DNA from: JALOLV01 sp046295175
Lineage (GTDB): Bacteria > Bacteroidota > Bacteroidia > Cytophagales > Spirosomataceae
Reading direction: 5' to 3'
Assembly: GCA_046295175.1 (NCBI GenBank)
Contig: JBKBNY010000001.1
Span: forward strand, 1,116,001 to 1,180,000
DNA: 64,000 bases
The translations under genes and the position numbers were made by a program. The notes beneath the pieces were generated by a model. That model was given only the letters and a program-made list of their open reading frames with translations, did no database searches and had not been told where the DNA came from. Positions 32,859 to 42,491 of this stretch are shown here, in pieces (within the stretch, counting starts at the first letter, position 1; the number at the start of each line of letters is the position of its first letter).

Positions 32859-35288
32859 TCAATTTTTATCTTGGATAATTCTCGCTTCGATGATAGAACT
32901 ACCTACTTTTTCGGCTATTCTGGCATTTGGATTTTGTGCTGGTGCAAACCCAAAACTGTATGTATGCGATACATTTCCCGAACTGCCGCTCTGCAATTGT
33001 ATATGCGGAAAACCATCGAATTTATCGTTAGCCACAATCCCATCGGAATCGTTCCATGCCGTTACGTTGTTTATTTGATTCTTGAATTTAGCAATGCGGT
33101 ATCGTTTATCGCCATCTCGTAGCATAATCCCCGATTGGGTATCAAAATTACTTTTTAAGACAACCGTATAATTGCTATTGGGTTTGATTTGCATACGTTC
33201 TTGATTCCAACTCTGACCTTCGTCGCCAAAACGGCTAAAAAAGTAAAATCCACCCGTATTAGTTGTTGTGGTGGCAATCTCTTTGCCGTAGGCATCGTAT
33301 AAGTACACACTCGCTCCCGAATACGGGCTTTCGCATGGGTCTTGCAAGCCATTATTATTATCATCAAACCAAATCATACCACCAATTTCCATCGGAGCGG
33401 GGTCGCAAAGGGCATCAATTTCGCCCAAACCAGCCGCTTTACCAAACGAGCCGGGTTGATTGCCCTCTCTTGAATAAAAAAGCTCGTATCCCCAGTGTCC
33501 ATTCATCGGTACGGGGTTTCCGTTGTCGGTACGAGTCCAGCGAATACCACCCGAATCACTACGGCCATCGGCATCGAGGGCCGTTCCGACCACTTCACGA
33601 TTACCCAAAACCAAAGCGATGCTTCCGTGATGGGCTTCTTCATGCCACGGCGTAACGTTATCATTTATAAATTCACGACCGCCGATTCCTTGTGTGTTGC
33701 CAGTAAAATCGGTAGCTTCGTAAATACCTACTTTTCCGTTTCTCTCGACGGTGTAAAGGTTGTTACCTAATTTGGTAGGGGCAGCAACAATGATGTCGCC
33801 ACCCGTTACCCCCGTTTTTCCATTTGTTATGCCGTCTGGACCATTGTCAAAATACCCTGTTTGATGCCCAAATCTATCCATAAAACTCAAAACCATGTAG
33901 CCATCTTCGGTAAATTCGAGATTGCTCAAAACAGGCTGTGGATAAGCAATGTAATAGGTATTCCAGTTATCGTGGTATGGTAAATTATTCCCTAATTTGA
34001 AGAAAAGGTCCTTCTCCGAACGCCACGGCTGCCACCATTGCGTAGCAGGAATACTCGTGCCGATGTAGCCTCGCTGATAATCGAGTGGAAAAGTGAGGAT
34101 ATTCTGAAACGCTCCGCTCGAAGTATTAAACTGAAATACAGTTGCCATCAATTCGGCTCTACGTTGTGAGGTTTCGCAGGTACAAACCACCCCGACAAAT
34201 ACCTTACCTTCTCGCATTTTGATAGCAAAAGGCTGATAGTCGCCACGTGAGCAGCTTCCGCTCGGTACTCTAAAAGATTTAATATGGTTTCTGGTAATCG
34301 ATTCTACGTTTTGGGTCGTCAGAAAATCGCTCAAGTCAATCCTGATTAATTCTCTTTTAAAGAGATTCATTACCCAGAGTGTACGGCCGTCTTCCGACAT
34401 CTCAATATCGCCAATACCAATTTTGCAAGCATAAGTAAAGGCATCTTTATCGGTACTTTTGTAGCCAATATCGGGTGATAAATCACGGTCGAATTTTACA
34501 TTTTGACCTAAGTCAATGCCTAATTTTGTCAAATCAATCCACGAATTCTTTGGTTTCGGAACATCCTTTGAATAATCCATTAAATAAATCGCTCCGATTC
34601 CGCCCGGCCCCAAACCTACATGACGCTTTACGAACGATGCCACAAAAAGCTGTTTGGTGTCTCTCTGATAGGCCAATCCCCAAACCGAACCGACTTCTTT
34701 CATCAATGCCAAATGCCGCGGGTGCTGCCAGTTGCCCTCACCATTGACACGCCCACGCGAAAGGTAAGGCAAATCGACTAAGGCATCCATATCGCTATTG
34801 TTACCGCCCGCCATAGGGTCGCCAGATACGTAGCAAGAAACTGCTAAAGTGGGGTACTCTTGACAATAATTTGATGGAATATTAACACCAAAATGGACTC
34901 CATCGTTGGGTGAACCAACGATTCGGAACGATTGCGGATGGTCGTTGCCGTGTTTGCTTAGGATGTACGGAGCTGGCAAATTGGCGATTTCGAGCCTATA
35001 AGGTTCGCCATCATTCAATCCATTAAATCGGTATTCGCCACTTTGATTGGTAGTTGTTGAAGCTTTTAAAGTTATCGAACGTTGTTCGTCACAAGAATAA
35101 AGACGTACTGTAACATTGCTCAAACCAAGAATCTCGGCATAATCTCGCTTACCATTCTGATTGTAGTCAACAAAAATACGACCTGAAATAACACCACTCG
35201 GAGCATCGGCCAGAGCTACCTTAGAGTAGAAGCACAAGTAGCTGAATAGCAACACAAATGTTGCCGTTTTTAGCGGTTTGATAAACAT
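32859..35288 (-). CDS. Large secreted SdrD-B-domain protein
   Basis: The product has 809 residues with a signal peptide (ends VALADAPSG). An SdrD-B-like Ig module at ~33-110 starts ISGRIFVDYNQNGKRDYAEI; the second near 650-760 contains IGGMIWFDDNNNGLQDPCES and SGASVYLYDAYG with Ca-binding Asp-rich loops. Between them is a ~500-residue region (RDTKQLFVASFVKRHVGLGP, DIEMSEDGRTLWVMNLFKRE, QPVLSNLEFTEDGYMVLSFM) resembling a seven-bladed beta-propeller. The predicted role is a cell-surface or secreted scaffold; the ligand is unknown. No C-terminal T9SS sorting domain is obvious. It is a single gene. Confidence 0.82.
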   Translation of the reverse strand: MFIKPLKTATFVLLFSYLCFYSKVALADAPSGVISGRIFVDYNQNGKRDYAEILGLSNVTVRLYSCDEQRSITLKASTTTNQSGEYRFNGLNDGEPYRLEIANLPAPYILSKHGNDHPQSFRIVGSPNDGVHFGVNIPSNYCQEYPTLAVSCYVSGDPMAGGNNSDMDALVDLPYLSRGRVNGEGNWQHPRHLALMKEVGSVWGLAYQRDTKQLFVASFVKRHVGLGPGGIGAIYLMDYSKDVPKPKNSWIDLTKLGIDLGQNVKFDRDLSPDIGYKSTDKDAFTYACKIGIGDIEMSEDGRTLWVMNLFKRELIRIDLSDFLTTQNVESITRNHIKSFRVPSGSCSRGDYQPFAIKMREGKVFVGVVCTCETSQRRAELMATVFQFNTSSGAFQNILTFPLDYQRGYIGTSIPATQWWQPWRSEKDLFFKLGNNLPYHDNWNTYYIAYPQPVLSNLEFTEDGYMVLSFMDRFGHQTGYFDNGPDGITNGKTGVTGGDIIVAAPTKLGNNLYTVERNGKVGIYEATDFTGNTQGIGGREFINDNVTPWHEEAHHGSIALVLGNREVVGTALDADGRSDSGGIRWTRTDNGNPVPMNGHWGYELFYSREGNQPGSFGKAAGLGEIDALCDPAPMEIGGMIWFDDNNNGLQDPCESPYSGASVYLYDAYGKEIATTTTNTGGFYFFSRFGDEGQSWNQERMQIKPNSNYTVVLKSNFDTQSGIMLRDGDKRYRIAKFKNQINNVTAWNDSDGIVANDKFDGFPHIQLQSGSSGNVSHTYSFGFAPAQNPNARIAEKVGSSIIEARIIQDKN

Positions 35289-35427
35289 TTTTAATTTTTT
35301 AGGAAAACACAGTACAGACTCTAAAATACTATTTACTTAAACATCGAAGGACAAAACTGACACTGAAGGTATAAATGAGTAAGGGAGATTTATCTATTTT
35401 ACGAGCAAAAGTAATGCCACTTTTATT

Positions 35428-35435
35428 TAACTTTG
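35428..35435 (+). promoter_or_regulatory. -7 box candidate upstream of fabD
   Basis: TAACTTTG fits TAnnTTTG, 107 bp before the fabD ATG, which would give a ~100-nt leader. Confidence 0.4.
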
Positions 35436-35542
35436 CACCCGAAAAATCAAAACAAACCATGATTATCGTGATTTTAATAATTTCTTGATTCATATATGAT
35501 TAAGAGGTATTAAAACTCGATTTATTCAAAAAACAACAGGTT

Positions 35543-36427
35543 ATGACAGCATACGTTTTTCCGGGCCAAGGGGCTCAGTTTGTCGGAATGGGCAAAGACC
35601 TTTACGAAAATTCTGAAAAAGCAAAGGTTCTATTCGACAAAGCAAATGAGATTTTAGGATTTGATATTACAAAAATAATGTTTGACGGTACCGACGAAGA
35701 CCTCAAACAAACCAACGTAACGCAACCAGCGGTTTTTTTACACTCGGTGGCATTGGCTGCAACCGTTGAAGGCTTCAAGCCCGACATGGTAGCGGGGCAT
35801 TCGTTGGGTGAGTTCTCGGCTTTGGTAGCGGCTGGTGCTTTGTCTTTTGAAGACGGATTGCGTTTGGTGGCTCAACGTGCCGATGCCATGCAACGTGCTT
35901 GTGAGTTGAAACCTTCGACAATGGCGGCGGTTTTGGGCTTGGCCGATGAGAAAATCGAAGAGATTTGCGATGAAGTTTCAAACGAATCGGGCGAGGTTGT
36001 GGTTGCGGCCAATTACAATTGCCAAGGTCAGTTGGTGATTTCGGGAAGTATCGAGGGTATCAACATCGCCTGCGAACGCCTCAAAGCGGCGGGTGCAAAA
36101 CGTGCTTTGGTCTTGCAAGTTGGTGGAGCTTTCCACTCGCCATTGATGGAGCCAGCTCGTGAAGAATTGGCAAAAGCAATCGAAAATACTACTTTTAGTA
36201 CGCCATCGTGTCCGATTTTCCAGAATGTCAATGCAGCCCCATCGACGGATGTAGAAGAAATCAAAGCCAATTTGATTGCTCAATTGACAGCCCCTGTTCG
36301 CTGGACTCAAACAGTACAAAACATGGTAGCTGAAGGTGCTGTGAAGTTTGTAGAGTGCGGACCGGGCAAGGTTCTACAAGGATTGGTGAAGAAAATCGCT
36401 CCAGAGGTTGAGGTAGCCGGAGTGTAA
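35543..36427 (+). CDS. fabD: Malonyl-CoA:ACP transacylase
   Basis: Transfers malonyl from CoA to acyl-carrier protein for fatty-acid synthesis. 294 residues. The N-terminal AYVFPGQGAQFVGMG loop forms the oxyanion hole. The nucleophile Ser87 is in MVAGHSLGEFSAL, the catalytic His in GGAFHSPLMEPA (~198), and the C-terminal VECGPGKVLQGLVKK is standard. It stands apart from other fab genes and has its own terminator. It also supplies malonyl chemistry, though the type III PKS in this window would use malonyl-CoA directly. Confidence 0.96.
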   Translation: MTAYVFPGQGAQFVGMGKDLYENSEKAKVLFDKANEILGFDITKIMFDGTDEDLKQTNVTQPAVFLHSVALAATVEGFKPDMVAGHSLGEFSALVAAGALSFEDGLRLVAQRADAMQRACELKPSTMAAVLGLADEKIEEICDEVSNESGEVVVAANYNCQGQLVISGSIEGINIACERLKAAGAKRALVLQVGGAFHSPLMEPAREELAKAIENTTFSTPSCPIFQNVNAAPSTDVEEIKANLIAQLTAPVRWTQTVQNMVAEGAVKFVECGPGKVLQGLVKKIAPEVEVAGV

Positions 36428-36448
36428 ATCATAAAAAATTTGATTTTA

Positions 36449-36474
36449 AAACGCCCTCAACAGGGCGTTTTTTT
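36449..36474 (+). terminator. Terminator of fabD
   Basis: AACGCCCT and AGGGCGTT form a GC-rich stem with a CAAC loop followed by a run of seven T, 21 bp after the fabD stop. Classic intrinsic terminator. It lies across an alternative upstream start of the next gene, which supports starting that gene at 36488. Confidence 0.92.
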
Positions 36475-36487
36475 ATACAGAATAACT

Positions 36488-36850
36488 ATGGAAATCATAA
36501 CACATCAAATAAACAATACCGAAATCGCCGAGGTGGTTTCTGAAAATATAATCATCGCCAATGCCGACGATGGTGTAGATTTATTGGGCAATATCTATTA
36601 TCAAGGGTTTGATAGGGTTATCATCCACGAAAAGAATATCGCCCCCGAATTCTTCGACCTAAAAACAAAAATAGCGGGCGAGATTCTACAAAAATTCTCT
36701 AATTACCGCGTTCGATTGGCAATTGTTGGCGATTTCTCAAAATACAACAGCCAGAGCCTAAAAGACTTTATCTACGAAAGCAATAGAGGCAAGCACGTCA
36801 ATTTTGTAGATTCGGTGGCAGCAGCTTTGGCAAAACTAATTAACAAGTAA
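36488..36850 (+). CDS. DUF4180-domain protein
   Basis: 120 residues from ATG 36488 (MEIITHQI). The longer frame from 36440 runs through the fabD terminator and was rejected. The core GFDRVIIHEKNIAPEFFDLK, then TKIAGEILQKFSNYRVRLAI and VGDFSKYNSQSLKDFIYESN, is diagnostic of DUF4180, in which a STAS-like alpha/beta fold is predicted. The function is unknown. It is a single gene, 13 bp after the fabD terminator. Confidence 0.88.
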   Translation: MEIITHQINNTEIAEVVSENIIIANADDGVDLLGNIYYQGFDRVIIHEKNIAPEFFDLKTKIAGEILQKFSNYRVRLAIVGDFSKYNSQSLKDFIYESNRGKHVNFVDSVAAALAKLINK

Positions 36851-36899
36851 AAGATTGAATTTATCAAACTACTGATAATCAATCAATTACAACTTGTAC

Positions 36900-38642
36900 T
36901 TATTTTACCTCAATAACCTTCGTTTTCTCCGAAACACCATTTTCGTTGATGGCCTCAATGCTGTAATAGTAAGTACTTAATTTATCCATACCTCTAAACC
37001 AATATTCGTTTACATTATGCACCATGATGCAGTTGTAAAGTTTATCGGGGGCTGTTCCGTAGTAAATATTGTAAGCGTAGGCTTTGTTTTCTGGTCGCCA
37101 GCGTATCCAAGCACTGCGTTTGTCTTTTTCGGTTCGTAATACCATAAAATCTTTTACAGCATTGGGCTTTGCACCATTTCCATTACCAAAAACTCGTAAG
37201 CCACTGATGGCAAACTTACCAGTCGGCATCGCTACGTTTTCGAGTTTAATATAGCGGGTCTGAATGGCTTGCGGAAGTTCTATATAATCATGCGGTACAT
37301 CGGTTTGGTTATTTGATTTATCAATCAGAAGCGTCCATTTTTTGCCATCAACACTCGACCAAAGTTTATATTGATGCTTGATATTCACTTGTTTCCCTAA
37401 AAAAGAAGAATCAGCATCTTGGTCGGCGTAATTTATTTGAATGGCATTAACCGTTGAAAGATTCCCCAAATCAGTTTTTATCCATTCACCCGCTTTTCCA
37501 GTTTCGGCCGACCAATAGGTTTTCATACTTTCATCAACGGCATTATTAGGCAAATACCCCCCGAGCGTAGAAGAAACCTCAACGGGTTTGTTGTAATTGA
37601 GCAACATCCATCCAGTAAATGTCTTTTTTATATCTAAACCCGAAGAAGAAATATAATGCGGATAATCGCCGAAGGCAGTATTGCACCACATCACATCGTC
37701 TTTATCGAAACCTGCTGGCCAAATACCTATGCGGCGTTCAAAATTATTTTTGGTCGAGAGCTGAATCGTAGAAACATGCCACCAGTTTTTCTGATTATCC
37801 TGAAAAGATGCTCCATGCCCTGCTCCACGAGCAAAACCTCCGAGTTTCATACTCAAAGGGTCTGGTTGTGCTTCCCAAGGGCCAAGCGGTGTTTTTCCGA
37901 CCAAAACACCATCGGCATAGCCACTCATTTCGGTACCCGGTGCTCCGTATTGTAGGTAGTATTTTCCATTATGTTTGTTTACGGTTGCACCTTCTATGAA
38001 ACCATCCAGAAAAGTATCGTCCATGTACTCACCAAATCGTTGCCAACCGTATCTCCACGATTCGAGCATATACATTTCCTTGCGAGTACCTTTGGGTTTC
38101 ATTGTCTTGCGGTCTAACTCAATTCCATAAAGTGGATAGCGATTACTGCTACCATTGTACATATAAAATTTACCATCATCATCGGTAAAAAAGGCAGGGT
38201 CCCAACCACCAATTTCGAAATTATCTACCAATGCTGTCCACTCATTTGCTTTTGGGTTGGTACTCATCCACATGGTAAATTCACTGGTATAAGTCGAGCC
38301 AAAAACTACCATCGTATCGCCGACAATACCAACTGCGGGGGCACATAGTTCGTCATAAACTTTATTATGCGGGCGAAGAAATTTTCTTGAATGGAATGTC
38401 CAATTCAACATATCGGGGCTATGCCAATAACCCCATTGGTTGGTGCTAAACATATAATAATCGCCTTTGAAATTGACAATTACGGGGTCGGCAGTAGCTC
38501 GGTGGCGTCCCCATTCACTAAAATTCGGGATGGGCGTGTAGCCATAATCTACATTGATAGGATTACAATAGGTTTTTTGCTGAGCTTCCGAAGCAAAAAC
38601 CAAAGCAAATATGGTAAGCGTTAATAAAAGATATTTTTTCAT
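36900..38642 (-). CDS. Secreted family-43 glycoside hydrolase with F5/8C and Fn3-like domains
   Basis: 580 residues from ATG 38642 (MKKYLLLTLTIFALVFASEA, signal peptide). The five-bladed propeller of GH43 starts HRATADPVIVNFKGDYYMFS, where the Asp in ADP is the expected general base, and includes GGWDPAFFTDDDGKFYMYNG and the acid block FIEGATVNKHNGKYYLQYGA. A discoidin/F5-8C-type carbohydrate-binding domain covers ~330-460 (DLGNLSTVNAIQINYADQDA), and an Fn3-like module ends the protein (AWIRWRPENKAYAYNIYYGT). Likely substrates are arabinose- or xylose-containing polysaccharides; the exact specificity is not readable. It is a single gene, not in a PUL here. Confidence 0.88.
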   Translation of the reverse strand: MKKYLLLTLTIFALVFASEAQQKTYCNPINVDYGYTPIPNFSEWGRHRATADPVIVNFKGDYYMFSTNQWGYWHSPDMLNWTFHSRKFLRPHNKVYDELCAPAVGIVGDTMVVFGSTYTSEFTMWMSTNPKANEWTALVDNFEIGGWDPAFFTDDDGKFYMYNGSSNRYPLYGIELDRKTMKPKGTRKEMYMLESWRYGWQRFGEYMDDTFLDGFIEGATVNKHNGKYYLQYGAPGTEMSGYADGVLVGKTPLGPWEAQPDPLSMKLGGFARGAGHGASFQDNQKNWWHVSTIQLSTKNNFERRIGIWPAGFDKDDVMWCNTAFGDYPHYISSSGLDIKKTFTGWMLLNYNKPVEVSSTLGGYLPNNAVDESMKTYWSAETGKAGEWIKTDLGNLSTVNAIQINYADQDADSSFLGKQVNIKHQYKLWSSVDGKKWTLLIDKSNNQTDVPHDYIELPQAIQTRYIKLENVAMPTGKFAISGLRVFGNGNGAKPNAVKDFMVLRTEKDKRSAWIRWRPENKAYAYNIYYGTAPDKLYNCIMVHNVNEYWFRGMDKLSTYYYSIEAINENGVSEKTKVIEVK

Positions 38643-39098
38643 TATGAAGGTTGAAATAAAATTTGGAGGCAATTTATCAAAATCAAGTCAAAAACATTCG
38701 TTTCTTACTGCTATTTAACCACATCATTTGTGTTTTTTATATGAAATATTAGAGGAATTTGCGTGAAATGATGGTGCAATCGTTTGGTTTTTACAATTTA
38801 TAAATCGTGAAATAACATAGTTAAAAATAAGGGATAGAATCCGTGGCACGGCTCGAACCTTTAACATCGAAAATTGGGCTATTATGGTTTAGCCGTGTCA
38901 CGATTTTTTTTAGGGAAATTGTTTCACGGACTGTAAACTACCTCATATTTTGCTCAATCATTCAAATTTCGTCAAACAATATGTTAATCAGATTTTTAGC
39001 AAAAAAAATATTTAGGTAATTTTGATACTTCTTTGTAAACAACCGTTTCTCATTTTTCATTATGAATATTGAGAATGTTAAAATTCAACCCTATAATC
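38643..39098. other. 456-bp gap with one large hairpin
   Basis: Divergent spacer between the GH43 gene and the cytochrome c gene. It holds the CCGTGnCACGG hairpin at 38838-38911 and otherwise AT-rich sequence with no ORF. A possible upstream start of the next gene (TTG 39069, ATG 39075) lies at its right end. Confidence 0.6.
38838..38911. repeat. CCGTGnCACGG hairpin, locus 2
   Basis: AATCCGTGGCACGGCT pairs with AGCCGTGTCACGATT around a ~38-nt loop and is followed by a run of T. Same family as 10921-10984 and 52186-52253. Confidence 0.65.
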
Positions 39099-41345
39099 AT
39101 GACCAAGACAGTGCGATTCAAAGTAGTATCTATTGCATTACTAACACTTTCTGTTTTTGTAGTTGGCTTTAAGTTTCTTGCCTTTGAAGAACCAAAGATT
39201 TCGCTCGAAAAATATAAAATCGAAGACGGTTTTGAACTCAGTTTAGTAGCTTCCGAATCATTTTTGAAAGCCCCCGTAAGTATTGATTTTGACAACAAAG
39301 GACGAATCTGGACGGTAGAAATGATTGGATACATGCCCAATCTCGAAGGTATCGGCGAAGAAGAACCCAACGGAAAAATCTCGATTTTGGAGGATTTAGA
39401 TAAAGATGGAGTAGTTGACCACGCAAAAGTCTTTTTAGATAAATTGGTTTTGCCTCGTGCGATTGCCCACGTGTACGGTGGTTTGCTGTATGTTGATGGT
39501 GGGAAACTGTGGTTTGTTGAAATCAAAAATGATAAGCCCGGAAAGAAAACGCTCGTGGACCCAACTTATGCCGAGGGCGGAAACGTAGAGCATACATCAA
39601 ACGGCTTGATGATGAATATTGATAACTGGATTTATAACGCCAATTATAACTTTAGGTATCAGCTAAAAAATGGTAAATGGATTAAAGAACCGACATCTTA
39701 TCGTGGACAATGGGGAATTACGAAAGATAATTTCGGACGACTTTACTACAACAACAACAGTGTCCAGCTGCAAGCCGATTACGTTTTGCCGAACAAAGTA
39801 ATCAGAAACAAATACTACAAACCAACGTTTGCCGAAGGACAAAGAATTACCAACAATAGAGTATTTCCGATTCATCCGACTTCGGTCAATAGAGGTTATC
39901 AAAAAGGAGTTTTAGACGAAAATGGTTATTTGAAAGAAGTTACGGCTTCGTGTGGGCCATTGGTGTATCGTGGTGGAGCATTCCCAAGCGATTACAACCA
40001 AAATGCCTTTGTTTGTGTGCCAGAAGCCAACCTTATCAAACGCAATTATCTGAATTTTAGCTCGCTCCAAACAACAGCCACGCAAGCCATCGAAGGCAAA
40101 GAATTCATTGCCTCGACCGATGAAGGTTTCCGCCCGGTAAATTTATTCAATGGCCCCGATGGAGCGATGTATATCGTTGATATGCACCGAGGAATCATTC
40201 AGCACAAAGCCTATATTTCGCAGTATCTTACGGAACAATTGGCCAATAAAAAATTGGATACTTTACAAAATGCGGGTCGAATCCTGAAAGTGGTGAGCAA
40301 AACCACCAAAACCAATCCAATTCCAGATTTATCGAAGGCTACAGCGAAAGATTTGGTGGCTTTATTGAGCAGTCCAAACGGTTGGTTGAGAGATAGAAGT
40401 CAGCAACTTTTGATAAATAAAAACGATAAAACGATTGTTAAAGATTTATTAGCTCTTACCAAAGGCAGCAACGAACTGGCGGCCATTCATGCACTTTATA
40501 CGTTAGAAGGCCTGAATGCTTTATCTTTTGCAACGTTGGCTGATGTACTTAATCAAACCAAACAAATTGATGTCATTGCCCATGCTTTGGTCCTTACCGA
40601 ACGCTTTGCGGCATTGCCTTTGTCTCCTAAAATGCAGACCATTGGCACGCAATTAATTGCCCAAAACAACGAAGCAATCGACCTTTATTTAGCAATTGCC
40701 CTTAATGCTTGGATAAAAACCGATAATAATGGATTTATGCCGATACTTGCTCAAATTGAGAAGAAATATGCCGATAAACGTATTTTCCAAGATGCAATTG
40801 TGAGTAGTTTAGAAGGGAAAGAAGAGCAATACATTGCCAGTCAGAATCCTGCTACGATGCTGAAAAACAATCTAACTTTGGCGGTAAATAATCGTCAGAA
40901 AAAAGAATTGAATCCGATTTTCGTAAAAGAAAAAAATGTAGTTGATAACCGAACTAATGGATTGAAATTATTCCGAACCATTTGTGCAAGTTGCCACGGA
41001 CCCGACGGAAAAGGTATTCAGGATTTGGCTCCACCGTTGAAAGATTCAGAATATATTGATGGCTCAATGAAAAGGCTTGCCGCAATAATTTTGCATGGTT
41101 TGAGTGGCCCAATTACGGTCAATGGCAAACAGTACCAACTCAATAACGAAATGCCAGGGCTTGCTAATAATAATACGCTTTCGGATTCAGACATTGCCGA
41201 TATTATACTTTTTACTCAAAATGCATTTGCCAAACAGTTTAAAAGTATTTCGGTCGGCGACATCAAAAAACTAAGAGATAAAAAACCAGCAAATGGTGGA
41301 TTATTTACCGAGAAAGAATTGCTTGAAACTGATTTTGAGAAGTAG
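39099..41345 (+). CDS. Secreted PQQ-dehydrogenase-like protein with cytochrome c domain
   Basis: 748 residues from ATG 39099; ATG 39075 is possible. Signal peptide VSIALLTLSVFVVGFKF. A six-bladed glucose/sorbosone-dehydrogenase-like propeller occupies ~25-390 (KYKIEDGFELSLVASESFLK, FDNKGRIWTVEMIGYMPN, GPDGAMYIVDMHRGIIQHKA). HEAT-like helices span ~410-580. A C-terminal cytochrome c has CASCH in FRTICASCHGPDGKGIQDLA (~625-644) and a later Met ligand candidate in NNEMPGLANN. This layout is that of the PVC-type membrane-bound dehydrogenases. The sugar or alcohol substrate is unknown; the neighbouring sugar isomerase gene supports sugar metabolism only weakly. Confidence 0.85.
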   Translation: MTKTVRFKVVSIALLTLSVFVVGFKFLAFEEPKISLEKYKIEDGFELSLVASESFLKAPVSIDFDNKGRIWTVEMIGYMPNLEGIGEEEPNGKISILEDLDKDGVVDHAKVFLDKLVLPRAIAHVYGGLLYVDGGKLWFVEIKNDKPGKKTLVDPTYAEGGNVEHTSNGLMMNIDNWIYNANYNFRYQLKNGKWIKEPTSYRGQWGITKDNFGRLYYNNNSVQLQADYVLPNKVIRNKYYKPTFAEGQRITNNRVFPIHPTSVNRGYQKGVLDENGYLKEVTASCGPLVYRGGAFPSDYNQNAFVCVPEANLIKRNYLNFSSLQTTATQAIEGKEFIASTDEGFRPVNLFNGPDGAMYIVDMHRGIIQHKAYISQYLTEQLANKKLDTLQNAGRILKVVSKTTKTNPIPDLSKATAKDLVALLSSPNGWLRDRSQQLLINKNDKTIVKDLLALTKGSNELAAIHALYTLEGLNALSFATLADVLNQTKQIDVIAHALVLTERFAALPLSPKMQTIGTQLIAQNNEAIDLYLAIALNAWIKTDNNGFMPILAQIEKKYADKRIFQDAIVSSLEGKEEQYIASQNPATMLKNNLTLAVNNRQKKELNPIFVKEKNVVDNRTNGLKLFRTICASCHGPDGKGIQDLAPPLKDSEYIDGSMKRLAAIILHGLSGPITVNGKQYQLNNEMPGLANNNTLSDSDIADIILFTQNAFAKQFKSISVGDIKKLRDKKPANGGLFTEKELLETDFEK

Positions 41346-41418
41346 TACCTCATCCCCAGCCCTTCTCCTTGTAGAAGAAGGGGGCAAAATCACCCTCTTC
41401 CGATGGAAACTTTAATAT

Positions 41419-41463
41419 CCTCCCCTTATTTCAAGGGGAGGTGTCCCTGACGATAGTCGGGAC
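41419..41463. repeat. CCTCCCCTTATTTCAAGGGGAGG hairpin element
   Basis: CCTCCCCTT/AAGGGGAGG hairpin (41419-41441) followed by GTCCC/GGGAC (41443-41463). A compact GC-rich element between convergent genes, of a type dispersed in Cytophagales. It probably acts as a terminator for both. Confidence 0.65.
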
Positions 41464-41474
41464 GGAGGGGTAAA

Positions 41475-42335
41475 TCACTTAAACCCAAATTTCGTTAAGC
41501 CTTCTCTACTTGTTTTGATGGCATCCATCGGAGTCATTCCGTCAAAAACTTGGTCTTGCTCAACGATGTAGTATTTCATACCCGACAGCTTTTTGTTTTT
41601 CAGAATTCTCCCAAAATCAATCGTGCCTTTGCCAACTGGAGCAAAACGTCCTTGGTCGTCCATGTCTTTCACGTGCCAAATTTTAAAACGGCCTGGGTGC
41701 TTTTGGAAATACGACACAGGGTCAACACCTGCTTTTGTAACCCAGTACAAATCCATCTGGAAATTCACATATTTAGGGTCGAGCTTTTCTAACATATAAT
41801 CTATCGGCACAATGCCTTTGCTGTTTTTCTCAAACTCAAAAGCATGATTGTGGTACAAAAACTCTAAACCCGCAGCCGTTGCCTTGCGTGAAATCGTATC
41901 TAAAACAGCAACCAAACGCTCTACGTCTTCGGTCATCGACAAAGACCTTGTTTTAGGGTCGAATTTGAACATACCCATTGGCGGCACCGGAGCAATATAA
42001 TACTTAAAACCAGCGGCTTTTACATCGGCAATTTGTTTATCGGCGTTGGTGGTAGTCATGCTACCCATGTGAATACTAATTGGCTGTAAACCAATACTTT
42101 TAGTATAAGTTTTAAATTCTTCGGGAGTCATTCCGTAAAATTTACCGTCTTTATAATCTACTGCTTCAATAAACTTATAACCCAAATCAGCAACCGCTTT
42201 GAGCGTAGCTTTAGGGTCTTTGCCCATTTCGGTTCTTACGGTGTAAAGAGTCATACCGCCCCATTTTTTCTGAGCCGATACGGATAAGTTGAACAAAATT
42301 GATACAAGGATAAGAGAAAGAGTTTTGTTTTTCAT
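41475..42335 (-). CDS. Secreted sugar-phosphate isomerase/epimerase-like TIM barrel
   Basis: 286 residues, signal peptide ending VSAQKKWGGM. The AP-endonuclease-2/xylose-isomerase-like TIM barrel (PF01261) shows TLYTVRTEMGKDPKATLKAV, FIEAVDYKDGKFYGMTPEEF, GLEFLYHNHAFEFEKNSKGI with the metal-ligand His-Asn-His region, VNFQMDLYWVTKAGVDPVSY and the C-terminal YYIVEQDQVFDG. Metal-binding Glu, Asp and His positions are plausible in these blocks. Periplasmic location by signal peptide is common for this family in Bacteroidota, with keto-sugar substrates inferred. It is convergent with the cytochrome c gene. Confidence 0.87.
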   Translation of the reverse strand: MKNKTLSLILVSILFNLSVSAQKKWGGMTLYTVRTEMGKDPKATLKAVADLGYKFIEAVDYKDGKFYGMTPEEFKTYTKSIGLQPISIHMGSMTTTNADKQIADVKAAGFKYYIAPVPPMGMFKFDPKTRSLSMTEDVERLVAVLDTISRKATAAGLEFLYHNHAFEFEKNSKGIVPIDYMLEKLDPKYVNFQMDLYWVTKAGVDPVSYFQKHPGRFKIWHVKDMDDQGRFAPVGKGTIDFGRILKNKKLSGMKYYIVEQDQVFDGMTPMDAIKTSREGLTKFGFK

Positions 42336-42491
42336 TGTTTATGATTGGTTGATTTTTTTGCAATATTACAATATTTGAAAAATAGATTTTTACTTGGGAA
42401 GAAATGAATTTGTGGTGGGTTTCAATTTGAATTGTGACTTGGGTTAATATTTTCTATTTTGCAGTAGAAAAAACTCTACATAAGCTACAAA

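Noticed and set aside
36440..36487. Longer start of the DUF4180 gene
   Set aside because: Would translate the fabD terminator; ATG 36488 fits the family.
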